A stretch of 64,000 nucleotides of DNA from NCBI GenBank assembly GCA_001940645.1, contig MDVS01000004.1, positions 1 through 64,000 of the forward strand, in the 5' to 3' direction. Both the position numbers and the translations under genes were made by a program. Below, one piece after another: positions 18,688-27,916 of the stretch. Origin of the DNA: Candidatus Heimdallarchaeota archaeon LC_3 (GTDB taxonomy: Archaea > Asgardarchaeota > Heimdallarchaeia > Hodarchaeales > LC-3). Under the pieces are notes generated by a model. The model was given only the letters and a program-made list of their open reading frames with translations. It searched no databases and had not been told where the DNA came from. Positions within the stretch are counted from its first letter, which is position 1; each line of letters begins with the position of its first letter.

Positions 18688-19503
18688 TTAACTCTCTATT
18701 GATAATTCTTGGATTTTTGTAGCCATCTCTTGACTTTTATCTTTCAATAATTCTAATGCTTTTAAAAGCAATTTTTCCGGGGGTATCTGGCCAAATGATG
18801 TCAATGTGAATAAAAAGTCTTTACCTGTTGTAGTTACTTCAACTGCACCTGGTTCAGGACTTAATTCAACACATTGCATGCATAAAGTACATATTCTACT
18901 CTCTGTCACTTTTAAAGAATTATTTTCGAATTTCAGAATTTTTGGAGGACATACTTCTACTAAAGATTCGCAAAACTCTGATTTTTTTTCATCAATTTTG
19001 ATGATTGGCTCATATTTATACGATGATATTGCGCTTTGGAATTTAGAGTGTTTAATCGCTTTACCAAGACGTGCAATTGCCTGAACAATTACCTTTTGAC
19101 CCTGTGTAAATCGTAAAATGGGTACATTATCTAATACTGGTTTTACATCAGGATCTTCAGGCTGTAGATCTCTTGAATATAACGTTTCAATAGCGCTTAG
19201 TTCTACTCCCTCTTTTTCAAGAGTCAATGAAGTTTCACATTGTGAGCAGCCGTGACCTGAGCAAACGCATTCTTCTTGTAAATTATAGATTCCATCTGGA
19301 GTGGTTAAAGGAATCAAACCTAGTCGATGAGCAAGTATCTCATCATAAAGAAGTGTAGAGTTTTCAATAACAATGATTTCATCTATTGCCATAGTTGGGA
19401 TTTCAAATAGTAACCTGCGAATGGCGTTAGCGAAAGCTGGGGAGCTATCACTTAAACGAAATTTTATTGTATTTCCTTTTCTATCTAATGGCTCAATCTT
19501 CAT
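18688..19503 (-). CDS. rpo3: DNA-directed RNA polymerase subunit D (Rpo3) with Fe-S domain
   Basis: This 271-residue homologue of bacterial alpha and eukaryotic Rpb3 dimerises with Rpo11 to start assembly of RNA polymerase. The N-terminal dimerisation fold (SDSSPAFANAIRRLLFEIPT) is clear. An inserted ferredoxin-like domain carries C185 in EVCPPK and C205, C208, C211 in ICTLCMQC, enough for one 4Fe-4S cluster. An extra CxC...C..C group (C79, C81, C86, C89) may bind zinc. Subunit D has such Fe-S domains in many archaea but not in all. It is the first gene of the ribosomal block. A GC-rich RNA candidate lies upstream. Confidence 0.96.
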   Translation of the reverse strand: MKIEPLDRKGNTIKFRLSDSSPAFANAIRRLLFEIPTMAIDEIIVIENSTLLYDEILAHRLGLIPLTTPDGIYNLQEECVCSGHGCSQCETSLTLEKEGVELSAIETLYSRDLQPEDPDVKPVLDNVPILRFTQGQKVIVQAIARLGKAIKHSKFQSAISSYKYEPIIKIDEKKSEFCESLVEVCPPKILKFENNSLKVTESRICTLCMQCVELSPEPGAVEVTTTGKDFLFTLTSFGQIPPEKLLLKALELLKDKSQEMATKIQELSIES

Positions 19504-19758
19504 TAAACAACACTATTGACTATTAGAATATAAATTATATTTATTCATAGACTTAGATGAAATTCTTTGGGGATATTAATCCTCAAAATGATATTATTAT
19601 GTGAATGATAAATTTAGATCAATCTCAAAGGATTAAGAAAAATTTATAAAGACAAGTATTGAAATTTTCCTCTTTAGGTGTGAATCCTAAAAAAAAATAT
19701 AATAAATTTATAAATAATTAACAAATCTCTATCGAATTAAAATATAAAGCTAAAAAAT

Positions 19759-19892
19759 GGGCGCGGCCGGATTCTCATTGGTTTTGACGCGTCAAAACCA
19801 TTTTGAACCGACGATCATCAAGTTTCTTTCATGCGTGAATAAAAATTCACGGATCTGGAGCCTGACACGAAACCTGGCTACGCAACGCGCCC
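19759..19892 (+). ncRNA. Candidate structured non-coding RNA (GC-rich, closed by a 7-bp terminal stem)
   Basis: This about 134-base segment is conspicuously GC-rich inside AT-rich DNA. Its ends pair perfectly: GGGCGCG (19759-19765) with CGCGCCC (19886-19892). Inside, CCGGATTC (19767-19774) can pair with GGATCTGG (19851-19858) using two G-U pairs. Those pairs are lost on the minus strand, which favours the plus strand. Further hairpins are TGGTTTTGACG/CGTCAAAACCA (a perfect 22-base palindrome at 19779-19800), GTGAAT-AAAA-ATTCAC (19835-19850) and AGCC/GGCT (19859-19862, 19876-19879). A TATA-like sequence lies just upstream and a T-rich tract downstream. There is no tRNA T-arm, 5S, SRP or RNase P signature. 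Function unknown. Confidence 0.6.
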
Positions 19893-19910
19893 GTATTAAA
19901 GTAATTTTCA

Positions 19911-19928
19911 TGTATTTTTTGTTTTTAT
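19911..19928 (+). terminator. T-rich transcription terminator-like tract after the RNA candidate
   Basis: Two runs of T (attttttg followed by tttttatt) lie about 20 bases after the terminal stem of the RNA candidate. Oligo-T tracts are the usual intrinsic termination signal of archaeal RNA polymerase. Its placement supports plus-strand transcription of the RNA, but a T-run is also found on the opposite strand directly beyond the other end of the stem, so the strand is not settled. Confidence 0.35.
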
Positions 19929-19996
19929 TAAGATTATTAACAAGTGATGAAAGTTAAGATAAAAACAAGGTAAAATATCTTCAGGATCTCAATTAA

Positions 19997-21367
19997 TTAT
20001 TCTAAGTAACTTTCCTTAATTACTCTATCTTGTCTTTTTCTAAACATAGAATGATTTATTTTGTTTACTTTATTTACTGTTTCCAATAATTTTTCAGCTA
20101 AAGTTATATATTCTTCTTTTAGCATATTTTCTGGGAAATAAAGCGGGCTATGTTGATCTCCTCCATGTCCTACAAATTTTTTTCTCCATTCTAGAGGAAG
20201 ATCAATTCTATTCGTCGTGTGATCAAGTTCAGTTCCTGGGTAGGCTGTAGCTAAGCTTAATAAAACCCTATCCGGCTTATACGTTTCTAAAAAATTAATA
20301 GTTTCTTTAACACTTTGTTGATTTTCTCCTGGAAGTCCGAAGATCATCATGACTTGGATTGTTGATCTTAATTTCTTTCCTGTCTGTATTGCATCAATGA
20401 CATTTTCTAATTTCACATTTCTGTTATTGATCCTTAGAACCTCATCTGATGCTGATTCTACTCCAAGATTAATCATTATACATCTTGATTGATCAAATAA
20501 ATTAAGTAAATCACTATTTAAACGGTCTGGTCTTGTTTCACATGACCATACTAATGATTTAATTCTCTCATTTTCTATTAATTCCTGGCAAATAGCTTCT
20601 GTTCTTTTGAAATTCACGGAAAATGTGGCATCTTCAAAAATTACTAATTTGTATCCTAAATCAGCTATCGAAGCTAATTCATTTACTACATATTCAACTG
20701 AATGATATCTTACACGATTATTCCAATAAGTAGTAGCACTGCAATAATTACAATTATAAGGACATCCACGGGAAGTAGTTGTGGACATAACAGAATAATT
20801 TTCTTTTTTAAATAGTTCACGAGCTGGAAACGGAACTGTATCTAAATCCGTAATTTGTTCAGTGTCAGAATTATGTTTGATCATGAAATTATCATGATCA
20901 AAAAAAGAAATTCCATTAACTTCATCTAGTGACTTAATTACTCCCGAAAAAAGTTGTAACAATGTGTTATCTGCTTCTCCCCTTACTATTATATCCCCAC
21001 CTGCTTCTAGACATTCTTCAATTCTAAATGTTGGATGAACTCCTCCCAATATAATGAGAGGTTGTTTATTTTGTCGTATTTTTTTGATACTTTTCAAAAT
21101 ATTTTTTGTTCTTGGAAAAGATGGAGAGGTAAGAGAAATTCCAACGATCTCAGGTTTAAAAATTCGCTCAATCTGATCTTTTCCTATCTGATACTTTTGT
21201 TCATCTACTACAGTAATATTTTGATATCCCTGCTTTTTTAAAATAGCTGCTACATATCCTAATCCCAGTGGAAAATTATCAGTACCCGTATATTTAAATG
21301 AAGGATGAATTAGAAGTATTCTGGAATTTCTATTGTTTATCTTACTAAAAATTGATTTTTCATCCAT
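19997..21367 (-). CDS. B12-binding-type radical SAM protein
   Basis: This 456-residue enzyme has an N-terminal Rossmann-like cobalamin-binding domain (ILLIHPSFKY at the start, LGLGYVAAIL as the typical helix) and a radical SAM barrel. The cluster motif C202-x3-C206-x2-C209 lies in SRGCPYNCNYCSA. It belongs to the group that includes BchE and many uncharacterised methyltransferase or ring-forming enzymes. The DxHxxG cobalamin motif is not visible, so binding of B12 itself is uncertain. The substrate cannot be inferred. A GTPase gene starts 88 bp away in the opposite direction, and the neighbours give no pathway clue. Confidence 0.88.
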   Translation of the reverse strand: MDEKSIFSKINNRNSRILLIHPSFKYTGTDNFPLGLGYVAAILKKQGYQNITVVDEQKYQIGKDQIERIFKPEIVGISLTSPSFPRTKNILKSIKKIRQNKQPLIILGGVHPTFRIEECLEAGGDIIVRGEADNTLLQLFSGVIKSLDEVNGISFFDHDNFMIKHNSDTEQITDLDTVPFPARELFKKENYSVMSTTTSRGCPYNCNYCSATTYWNNRVRYHSVEYVVNELASIADLGYKLVIFEDATFSVNFKRTEAICQELIENERIKSLVWSCETRPDRLNSDLLNLFDQSRCIMINLGVESASDEVLRINNRNVKLENVIDAIQTGKKLRSTIQVMMIFGLPGENQQSVKETINFLETYKPDRVLLSLATAYPGTELDHTTNRIDLPLEWRKKFVGHGGDQHSPLYFPENMLKEEYITLAEKLLETVNKVNKINHSMFRKRQDRVIKESYLE

Positions 21368-21455
21368 ATTTTTTTTTTTGTAAAAATTTATTAGAACCTT
21401 TTTCGTAAGTCAAAATTATATACTATTACTATAATCAAGGATTATCAGACTTATA

Positions 21456-22598
21456 ATGAGTTCAGTGTTGGGTAAAATAGGCATTTTAGGACCGGGAGGA
21501 GCAGGAAAAAGCAGATTACTAGTTGAACTTGTTAATAAAATATCTGGTAACAAATATCCATGGGATGAAGAGAAAAATTTTATTGGTTCATTATCAGTAA
21601 CTCCTTTTCATATTCTCTTTCCCTTAGAAAACAAGACAGTTAAATGTACGCTTGTAGATAATCCAGGCCAAAATTCTATTGAAAAATTACGTATAAACGC
21701 AGCTAAATCTGGATCACAATACACTGGATTGATTTTGGTTATTGATAGCACTGCTTGGAATTTCCGTGAAGTTGCATTGTGGCATGCTAAAGCTATTCAA
21801 GAATATATGTCTCAAGAAAAAATCCCTATAAACATAATCATAAATAAATCTGATTTAGCACAGTTATTATTAACAAAATTAGGTAACTATATTGGAGAAA
21901 TAATTGAAGAGGCATTTTCTTACTTAAAAAATTATGATAAGATCTTTTATTTTAATCGGGTTACTGGTCGTGAAGAATTTTTTCAAATCACATTTTACAA
22001 TGGATGGGTACCCTTTACTCAGGTAGAACAATTTCTAACAAATACTTTAGATTCAGTTTTTATGCAGAATCAAATAATGGGATTTACTCAAGTCAATATT
22101 AGAATTCTAATTCGATCAATATTATTAGGATTTTGTGATTATTATCGAGAATTTTTTCCTGATTACATTAATTCCAATCCTATTTTTAATACTATAGATG
22201 AAGAACTTGTGAATTCGCTCAATTACTTTCGTGGTACTTCTTATGAAACTTCCACACCTTTTAGTGTATTGGCATCACAATCAAAGACTGGATTAACTCA
22301 TAAAAAAGAAATTCCTTTTCACATATCCACATTTGAGAAAAAGAATATTGTTTACATACTCCATCGATATGTGATAACTCATTATTCAAATTTTCTTGAT
22401 TTTATAAATAAATTAAAGATAAGCTTTCCTTCATGGGATATTGTAAACCCAATTTACACAAATAGTATTACTCCTAAAGGTCTTAGCAGCATTGAAGATG
22501 CTTTTTCTTCATTATTTGAATTAATTGATAAATCATACCTTAAACAAGATAAAAAAGACATTTATTCGTATGAAAATTTAGGGTTATCAGATTTATAA
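21456..22598 (+). CDS. Ras-like small GTPase domain with long C-terminal extension
   Basis: Residues 1-190 form a P-loop GTPase: G1 is G12-PGGAGKS, G3 is D68-NPGQ, and G4 is N130-KSD. The Gln after DxxG suggests normal hydrolysis, as in Ras (Q61) and Rag/Arf-type proteins. The remaining 190 residues are helical, aromatic-rich and of no recognised family, and may bind a partner or membrane. No lipidation motif or membrane segment is seen. Asgard genomes carry many such GTPases, and extended forms of this sort are not seen in bacterial MglA proteins. It is followed by dnaJ on the same strand after 109 bp with its own likely promoter. Confidence 0.8.
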   Translation: MSSVLGKIGILGPGGAGKSRLLVELVNKISGNKYPWDEEKNFIGSLSVTPFHILFPLENKTVKCTLVDNPGQNSIEKLRINAAKSGSQYTGLILVIDSTAWNFREVALWHAKAIQEYMSQEKIPINIIINKSDLAQLLLTKLGNYIGEIIEEAFSYLKNYDKIFYFNRVTGREEFFQITFYNGWVPFTQVEQFLTNTLDSVFMQNQIMGFTQVNIRILIRSILLGFCDYYREFFPDYINSNPIFNTIDEELVNSLNYFRGTSYETSTPFSVLASQSKTGLTHKKEIPFHISTFEKKNIVYILHRYVITHYSNFLDFINKLKISFPSWDIVNPIYTNSITPKGLSSIEDAFSSLFELIDKSYLKQDKKDIYSYENLGLSDL

Positions 22599-22707
22599 TT
22601 AAAAAAATTTTGTAAGAAATTTTCCTAAAGAATAATTTATTTATTCATTCTATTTTGAGTAACTTACAATCTAATTGTTAAAAAACATTAAGTGAAAAAT
22701 GTAGAAT

Positions 22708-23703
22708 ATGTCTGAGAAACGAGATTTTTATGAAGTTTTAGGAGTACAAAAGAACTCCTCTGATAAAGAAATAAAAAAAGCTTATAGGAAACTTGCTTTG
22801 AAGTTTCATCCTGATTCAGCAAGAAGAAAAGGAATAGATCCAATAAGAGCAGGAGAGAAGTTCAAAGAAATCAATGAAGCATATGCAATTCTTTCTGACA
22901 AAGAAAAACGTTCTGCATACGATCGTTTTGGACATGCAGCCTTTCAACCAGGAGGTTTTGGTGGAAAAAGTCCATTTAGTTCTCAAACAGTTAATCCTGA
23001 AGACATTTTTTCACAATTTTTTGGAAGTTTTAACATTGATGATCTATTCGGAGGGGTTTTTGGTGGTGGAAGGAAAGGACGTTCGCGTAGTTCACAAAGA
23101 GGTCGATCATCAGGTTTTGGTGGTAATTTTGGGGATACCCCCTATGGAGTTAATTTTGGATCAGCAAATCCTTCACGAAATCCTCCAAAAAAGGTTCGTG
23201 GTGAAGATGTAACATTAAAGATAAATATTGAGGAAGATATTGCAACTGTTGGGATGATTAAAACAATTGCGATGAAAAAAGGTAATCAAAAAGAAGAATT
23301 AAGAATCAAAATTCCTCCAAAAATAAAAGATGGACAAAAACTTCGAATTTCAAATAAGGGAAAACCAGGTAAATATGGAGGTCAAACAGGTGACTTATAT
23401 TTGGAGATTTCTATTATTCCATCAAAACCAACAACTCAGAAGCAGCGTATTTTTTTTCTTGATGCAATTTTAGGAAAACTGTTAACAATTAATACTCCAG
23501 CAAGCCCAATAGAGATAGAAATCCCAGCAGGCACCCAAACAGGTGATAAAATGACAATTTCTAAAATGGGAGACAAAATCGGTGACTCTGATGTTAGGAA
23601 AGACTTAGAAATTGATTTTAAAGTTCTTATTCCAAGAAAATTGACCAGCAAACAAAAAGAAAAAATTAAGGATTTACAAAATTATTTCGATGATTATAAC
23701 TAA
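22708..23703 (+). CDS. DnaJ-type co-chaperone without zinc finger (type B)
   Basis: This 331-residue protein has an N-terminal J-domain with H34-P35-D36, the motif that stimulates Hsp70 ATPase activity. A Gly/Phe-rich linker (about 70-155) follows, then the two beta-barrel client-binding domains ending in a C-terminal dimerisation segment. The CxxCxGxG zinc repeats of type A DnaJ are missing, so it is like bacterial CbpA or eukaryotic DNAJB proteins. A DnaK partner and GrpE are not in this window. It converges with radA, 13 bp apart. Confidence 0.93.
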   Translation: MSEKRDFYEVLGVQKNSSDKEIKKAYRKLALKFHPDSARRKGIDPIRAGEKFKEINEAYAILSDKEKRSAYDRFGHAAFQPGGFGGKSPFSSQTVNPEDIFSQFFGSFNIDDLFGGVFGGGRKGRSRSSQRGRSSGFGGNFGDTPYGVNFGSANPSRNPPKKVRGEDVTLKINIEEDIATVGMIKTIAMKKGNQKEELRIKIPPKIKDGQKLRISNKGKPGKYGGQTGDLYLEISIIPSKPTTQKQRIFFLDAILGKLLTINTPASPIEIEIPAGTQTGDKMTISKMGDKIGDSDVRKDLEIDFKVLIPRKLTSKQKEKIKDLQNYFDDYN

Positions 23704-23716
23704 CAATCTAATTTCA

Positions 23717-24697
23717 TTATAAATCTTCATCTAACGAATATTTATCCTCTATTCCATTATTTGAAATATAAAAAACTGCTTCACTTTCAGGTAATTCAGG
23801 TGAATCAATTATTCGAGCAATTCTTGCATTTCCTTTTTGTTTTCTTAAAAATATTCGTGTTTGAGGACGATGACCCCAAGCAAAGCCTAAAGCAGGTTCA
23901 GTTCCCTGACCACCAATGTATTTATCTACACTAGCCAAAACTTGATTAGTTGTAATTACTACCAAATCATAAGAGTCTGCAAATCGATACAAAATGGCAG
24001 CATGACGCATTAGTGCTTGTGCTCTTGCAGCTAAGCTATCTTTCCCTATATACTCGGTTCTAAAATGGGCAGCTATAGAATCAATAATTATTAGTTTAAT
24101 TTTTTTTTCTACAATAAAATTATCTGATTCTTGAATAAGATTCATCTGATGTTCTGCGTTGTAAGCCCTACCAATATGAATATTCTCAAGTATCTTTTCG
24201 GGAATAATTAAGTCAGGATTTTCTTGGCTTTTAGCATAGGCTATTTCAAAAACTCTTTTAGCAGAAAAGGTTCCTTCAGTATCAATAAAATAAACAGATC
24301 CTTCTAATCCTCCTAGTTCATAGGGTAACTGGGCATTTACACATAATTGGAACGTTAATTGTGATTTTCCTGAAGCATATTCTCCAATTATTTCGGTTAT
24401 TGATCCGGTTGATATACCTCCGGCAAGTATCTCATCTAAATTTTGTGAACCTGTAGTAAGTTTTCTTTTCTTTTTGTATTCTTCTAACAAATCCATTGCA
24501 GTTATTGGTATTTGTTTTAATATGGTTCTTGCAGATGTTATCGATGTTTTTGCTAATTTAAGGGAGATTCCAACTTGTTCTGAAATCTCTTGAGCAGGAG
24601 CTCTACTGAGAGTAGCAAGTGAGCTGAATTTTTTAGCCAGTTTTTGTTTGACTATCTTTGGAATGTTTAATTCAGAAAAAGGATCTTCATTTTCCAT
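23717..24697 (-). CDS. radA: DNA repair and recombination protein RadA
   Basis: This archaeal Rad51/RecA-family recombinase has 326 residues, the usual length for RadA. The N-terminal helix-hairpin-helix domain (about residues 12-60) precedes the ATPase core with Walker A G105-EYASGKS and Walker B LIIIDSIAAHFR near residue 200. The polymerisation and L2 regions are in place (GGQGTEPALGFAWGHRPQTR). It forms filaments on single-stranded DNA and carries out strand exchange in homologous recombination. No intein is present. It is a single-gene unit facing dnaJ. Confidence 0.96.
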   Translation of the reverse strand: MENEDPFSELNIPKIVKQKLAKKFSSLATLSRAPAQEISEQVGISLKLAKTSITSARTILKQIPITAMDLLEEYKKKRKLTTGSQNLDEILAGGISTGSITEIIGEYASGKSQLTFQLCVNAQLPYELGGLEGSVYFIDTEGTFSAKRVFEIAYAKSQENPDLIIPEKILENIHIGRAYNAEHQMNLIQESDNFIVEKKIKLIIIDSIAAHFRTEYIGKDSLAARAQALMRHAAILYRFADSYDLVVITTNQVLASVDKYIGGQGTEPALGFAWGHRPQTRIFLRKQKGNARIARIIDSPELPESEAVFYISNNGIEDKYSLDEDL

Positions 24698-25053
24698 AAA
24701 AAAACCAAGTTGAAGGTGTAATTGTTAAGTTAATAAAAAACCTCTTGAATGTATTTCATAGTTCACTTAAAAGATAGCAAAAATTTTATCTTGATGACAA
24801 ATTACTTTTCCATTGCTCTTGAAAATATTTCTAAAAAGCAAAACTTGAGATAAACATTAAATGTTTTTAATATTTATAAAAATTTCATATTTTTAATTAT
24901 ATTCGTGATTTTAATTAAAAAAATTGTTTATTTTAGTTCTCGAACTATTTCTTATGTTTGAACCATTAGTTCAATTTCAGTCACAGTTCAATTTAAAAAA
25001 TAGAAACAAGCAATTGTCATTATCAGTCCGATTTATTTTTTGAGGAAATTTGT
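24698..25053. other. Intergenic region between radA and the ABC permease
   Basis: This AT-rich DNA holds the promoters of radA (left) and the permease (right). Several TATA-like runs are present near 24880-24900. The sequence tgaggaaattt at 25041-25051 provides a ribosome binding site for ATG 25054. No gene, RNA motif or repeat was recognised. Confidence 0.4.
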
Positions 25054-26967
25054 ATGAGCACATATTCTGAAAGTATATCACAGGAACGTCGTCAAAAAGA
25101 ACGAAGAAGATTTCGTGGAATTAGAAACTTCTGGGGTCAGTATCGAAAATCGAAATTTGGTCTGACCGGGTTAACTTTATTTGTAATATTTTTTCTTGCT
25201 GCATTACTAGCACCTTGGATCTCACCTTATGATCCAAACCCGCAAGGGCAGTTTCCCAAAGTTCATCCATCGTTTGCAGAACCCTCCTTCATGGGTTTTT
25301 TCAACCCTGAGGCTGATGAAGCTTTTAATTTTATCAGCATAGCTGGAAAATTTGAGTATGATAATATAGTATCAATTGATGATTTGAACAATACAGACGA
25401 TTGGACTGTTAGAATTCAACGCAAGGTATTCGTTTTAGGAATCAATAATCAAACATTTTTAACTTTATCAGGACAAACTGAATGGGAAAACATCAACCTG
25501 GCGACATTAGAAGCTTTAGGTATTACAGTTGAAGTTCAAGTTGTTCAAGATCCCTTTGATCCACTGAACAAGGTATTACATTTAACTTTTATCGACAACG
25601 GAACAGAACCTATTCCTGATATATCACAATTCGGATTAGATCCATCTAAGTTCGATATTAGGAACAGCGATTCTTGGTATAGAATTCGTATAGAATATAA
25701 TTATTTTTGGGATGTTAATTTTTCTCCAAAAGAACTTTTAGGATTTCACCGATATTTCATGTTGGGACCGCAAGATGATTATCAAAGGATTCCGATTTCC
25801 TATCCTAATATCGTTATAGCTGAAATTTATAAAAATAATTTAAGAACGATTTATAACCAAAATAAGGAGCTCAATGTAACTCGATCTTTCGGAGAAAAAG
25901 TGTATAAAGATTCTGATGTAGTTATCTCGGCTGATTTGAGTAATGAAGCTTATTGGGCTGAAGGCGGTAGGGGCCATGATTGTCCTGAACCATCTCTAAC
26001 AAAACAAAGTGATGTGATTTCGTTAGGGTGTGAGCAAATTAAAAAAACTGCTGCTAATTTACCTTATACACATACCAGATGGTCTTCCGATTTTGCTAAG
26101 ATTCCCTTAGCTGAAACTGCCGATATTTCAACAAAACCAACCGATAGATATCAAATATTTGAACAGGATGGAGAAATAACTTTTGGTTTGAATGTCGAAT
26201 TCAGGCAAAACACAACAGCTTCAAAAGGACGATTCGACATTTTCTTTGACGATTTTTTCTTTACTACTGGTAACGCATTTTCTGGTATCTTAGGAGCTGA
26301 CAACCAAGGACAAGACGTTTTATCAATATTAATTTGGGGAACAAGAGCAAGCTTACTGGTAGGTATTTTAGCAACTTTCTTTTCTCTGTCAATAGGGATT
26401 GTTGTTGGACTTTCCTCTGGTTATGCCGGTGGTGCCATGGATGATGTTATAATGCGGTTTGTGGATTTCTTATTAATTATGCCTGGACTACCGCTCCTCT
26501 TAGCGCTGGCAGCAATACTTAAACCAAATCTTTGGAATTTAATAATAGTTATTGCGGCTTTAGGATGGCCGGGAACAGCGCGGTTAATACGTTCGCAAGT
26601 ACTTGTAGAAAAAGAGAAAGCGTATGTAGAATCAGCAAAAGCAGCTGGTGCTTCTGATACATATATTCTCTTCAAGCATATTTTACCTAATGTCCTTCCT
26701 CTCGTATTCGCTATAGCAGCAACTCAAATTTCTGGAGCTATTTTAACTTTAGCAGCTCTAGATTATCTTGGATTAGGTGATCAATTCCAAGTGTCGTGGG
26801 GAACAATGCTGTTGAATGCTACACAAACCGGAGCAGCAAGTTCTGGATATTGGTGGCTTGTAGTTAGTCCAGGAGCTTGCATTGCTGCTCTTTCTGTAGC
26901 TTTTGCGCTTATTGGTTATACAACACAACAAATCGTTAACCCGCGTTTGAGAGCACGAGCTGATTAA
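25054..26967 (+). CDS. Peptide-type ABC transporter permease (DppC/OppC-like) with large extracytoplasmic insertion
   Basis: This 637-residue protein is about twice the usual DppC length. The N-terminus has the typical first helix FGLTGLTLFVIFFLAALLAPWIS (first 20: FGLTGLTLFVIFFLAALLAP). An insert of about 320 residues without membrane segments follows (about 65-410), presumably outside the cell. The permease core then resumes with GADNQGQDVLSILIWGTRASL and the EAA loop AKAAGASDTYILFKHILPN that contacts the ATPase. It should import oligopeptides or similar solutes with a DppB partner, ATPases and a binding protein, none of which is in the window. The insert is beta-rich by eye, contains a cysteine pair, and may replace or dock the binding protein. 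The 3' end is part of a tandem repeat. Confidence 0.85.
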   Translation: MSTYSESISQERRQKERRRFRGIRNFWGQYRKSKFGLTGLTLFVIFFLAALLAPWISPYDPNPQGQFPKVHPSFAEPSFMGFFNPEADEAFNFISIAGKFEYDNIVSIDDLNNTDDWTVRIQRKVFVLGINNQTFLTLSGQTEWENINLATLEALGITVEVQVVQDPFDPLNKVLHLTFIDNGTEPIPDISQFGLDPSKFDIRNSDSWYRIRIEYNYFWDVNFSPKELLGFHRYFMLGPQDDYQRIPISYPNIVIAEIYKNNLRTIYNQNKELNVTRSFGEKVYKDSDVVISADLSNEAYWAEGGRGHDCPEPSLTKQSDVISLGCEQIKKTAANLPYTHTRWSSDFAKIPLAETADISTKPTDRYQIFEQDGEITFGLNVEFRQNTTASKGRFDIFFDDFFFTTGNAFSGILGADNQGQDVLSILIWGTRASLLVGILATFFSLSIGIVVGLSSGYAGGAMDDVIMRFVDFLLIMPGLPLLLALAAILKPNLWNLIIVIAALGWPGTARLIRSQVLVEKEKAYVESAKAAGASDTYILFKHILPNVLPLVFAIAATQISGAILTLAALDYLGLGDQFQVSWGTMLLNATQTGAASSGYWWLVVSPGACIAALSVAFALIGYTTQQIVNPRLRARAD

Positions 26968-27008
26968 GGAAAATTCAGGTAATTTCTCTATTTACCTAAA
27001 TTATCTCC

Positions 27009-27302
27009 AAGCATATTTTACCTAATGTCCTTCCTCTCGTATTCGCTATAGCAGCAACTCAAATTTCTGGAGCTATTTTAACTTTAGCAGCTCTAGATTA
27101 TCTTGGATTAGGTGATCAATTCCAAGTGTCGTGGGGAACAATGCTGTTGAATGCTACACAAACCGGAGCAGCAAGTTCTGGATATTGGTGGCTTGTAGTT
27201 AGTCCAGGAGCTTGCATTGCTGCTCTTTCTGTAGCTTTTGCGCTTATTGGTTATACAACACAACAAATCGTTAACCCGCGTTTGAGAGCACGAGCTGATT
27301 AA
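27009..27302 (+). pseudogene. Second copy of the permease C-terminal fragment
   Basis: This fragment reads KHILPNVLPLV to the RARAD end with a TAA, identical to the end of the intact permease. It has no ATG, and a TAA lies four codons upstream (26997-26999), so it should not be translated. It exists only as part of the 335-bp tandem repeat. Confidence 0.85.
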
Positions 27303-27343
27303 GGAAAATTCAGGTAATTTCTCTATTTACCTAAATTATCTCC

Positions 27344-27637
27344 AAGCATATTTTACCTAATGTCCTTCCTCTCGTATTCGCTATAGCAGCAACTCAAATT
27401 TCTGGAGCTATTTTAACTTTAGCAGCTCTAGATTATCTTGGATTAGGTGATCAATTCCAAGTGTCGTGGGGAACAATGCTGTTGAATGCTACACAAACCG
27501 GAGCAGCAAGTTCTGGATATTGGTGGCTTGTAGTTAATCCAGGAGCTTATATTGCTGCTCTTTCTGTAGCTTTTGCGTTGATAGGTTATACAACACAACA
27601 AATCGTTAACCCGCGTTTGAGAGCACGAGCTGACTAA
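27344..27637 (+). pseudogene. Third, slightly diverged copy of the permease C-terminal fragment
   Basis: Like the second copy, this lacks a start codon but keeps an uninterrupted frame to a TAA. Compared with the other two copies it has S-to-N and C-to-Y changes and several silent changes near the end. It may represent the original gene end, or that of a related strain, with the other two units derived later. Confidence 0.8.
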
Positions 27638-27916
27638 GGAGAATTCAGATAATTTTTCTTATTACCTAAATTTTCTCTTTTTTCTCTTTTACACGGAAAT
27701 TAATTTTGTAATTATTTATAGTGGTTCGTAACTAAAATATCTAAAAAAAAAATGATGTTATTTTCTTCAGGACAAACATAATTTATTTAACAAAGAAATT
27801 AATTTAAGTTATGGTTTACTGTTACATCTTGGATTATACAATGTATTTATGTAATTGTATGGAAAACTATCATCCGTTCTCTTTTACTTCGTTTTCAAGT
27901 GGAGCAAATAAAATAG

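Larger units (their letters stand above)
26673..27677 (+). repeat. Three tandem copies of a 335-bp unit covering the permease 3' end
   Basis: The units are 26673-27007, 27008-27342 and 27343-27677, each exactly 335 bp. Each holds the last 98 codons or so of the permease, its stop codon and about 40 bp of downstream DNA. Units 1 and 2 are identical by eye. Unit 3 is identical for its first 194 bp and then differs at about 13 positions, including two amino acid changes, while coding-like synonymous changes are also present. The pattern fits recent unequal recombination between a gene end and a diverged copy, or an assembly artefact at a strain-variable site. Confidence 0.9.

Noticed and set aside
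19759..19892. tRNA, with GGGCGCG/CGCGCCC as acceptor stem
   Set aside because: There is no T-arm with TTC loop before the 3' strand, no D-arm, and the length is too great without a recognisable intron site.
19757..19957. Plus-strand 66-codon reading frame covering the GC-rich segment
   Set aside because: The composition and self-complementary layout are explained better by a structured RNA, and the encoded peptide has no protein-like pattern or ribosome binding site.
27009..27637. Two further permease genes
   Set aside because: The fragments lack start codons and upstream domains; they are copies of a gene end within the tandem repeat.
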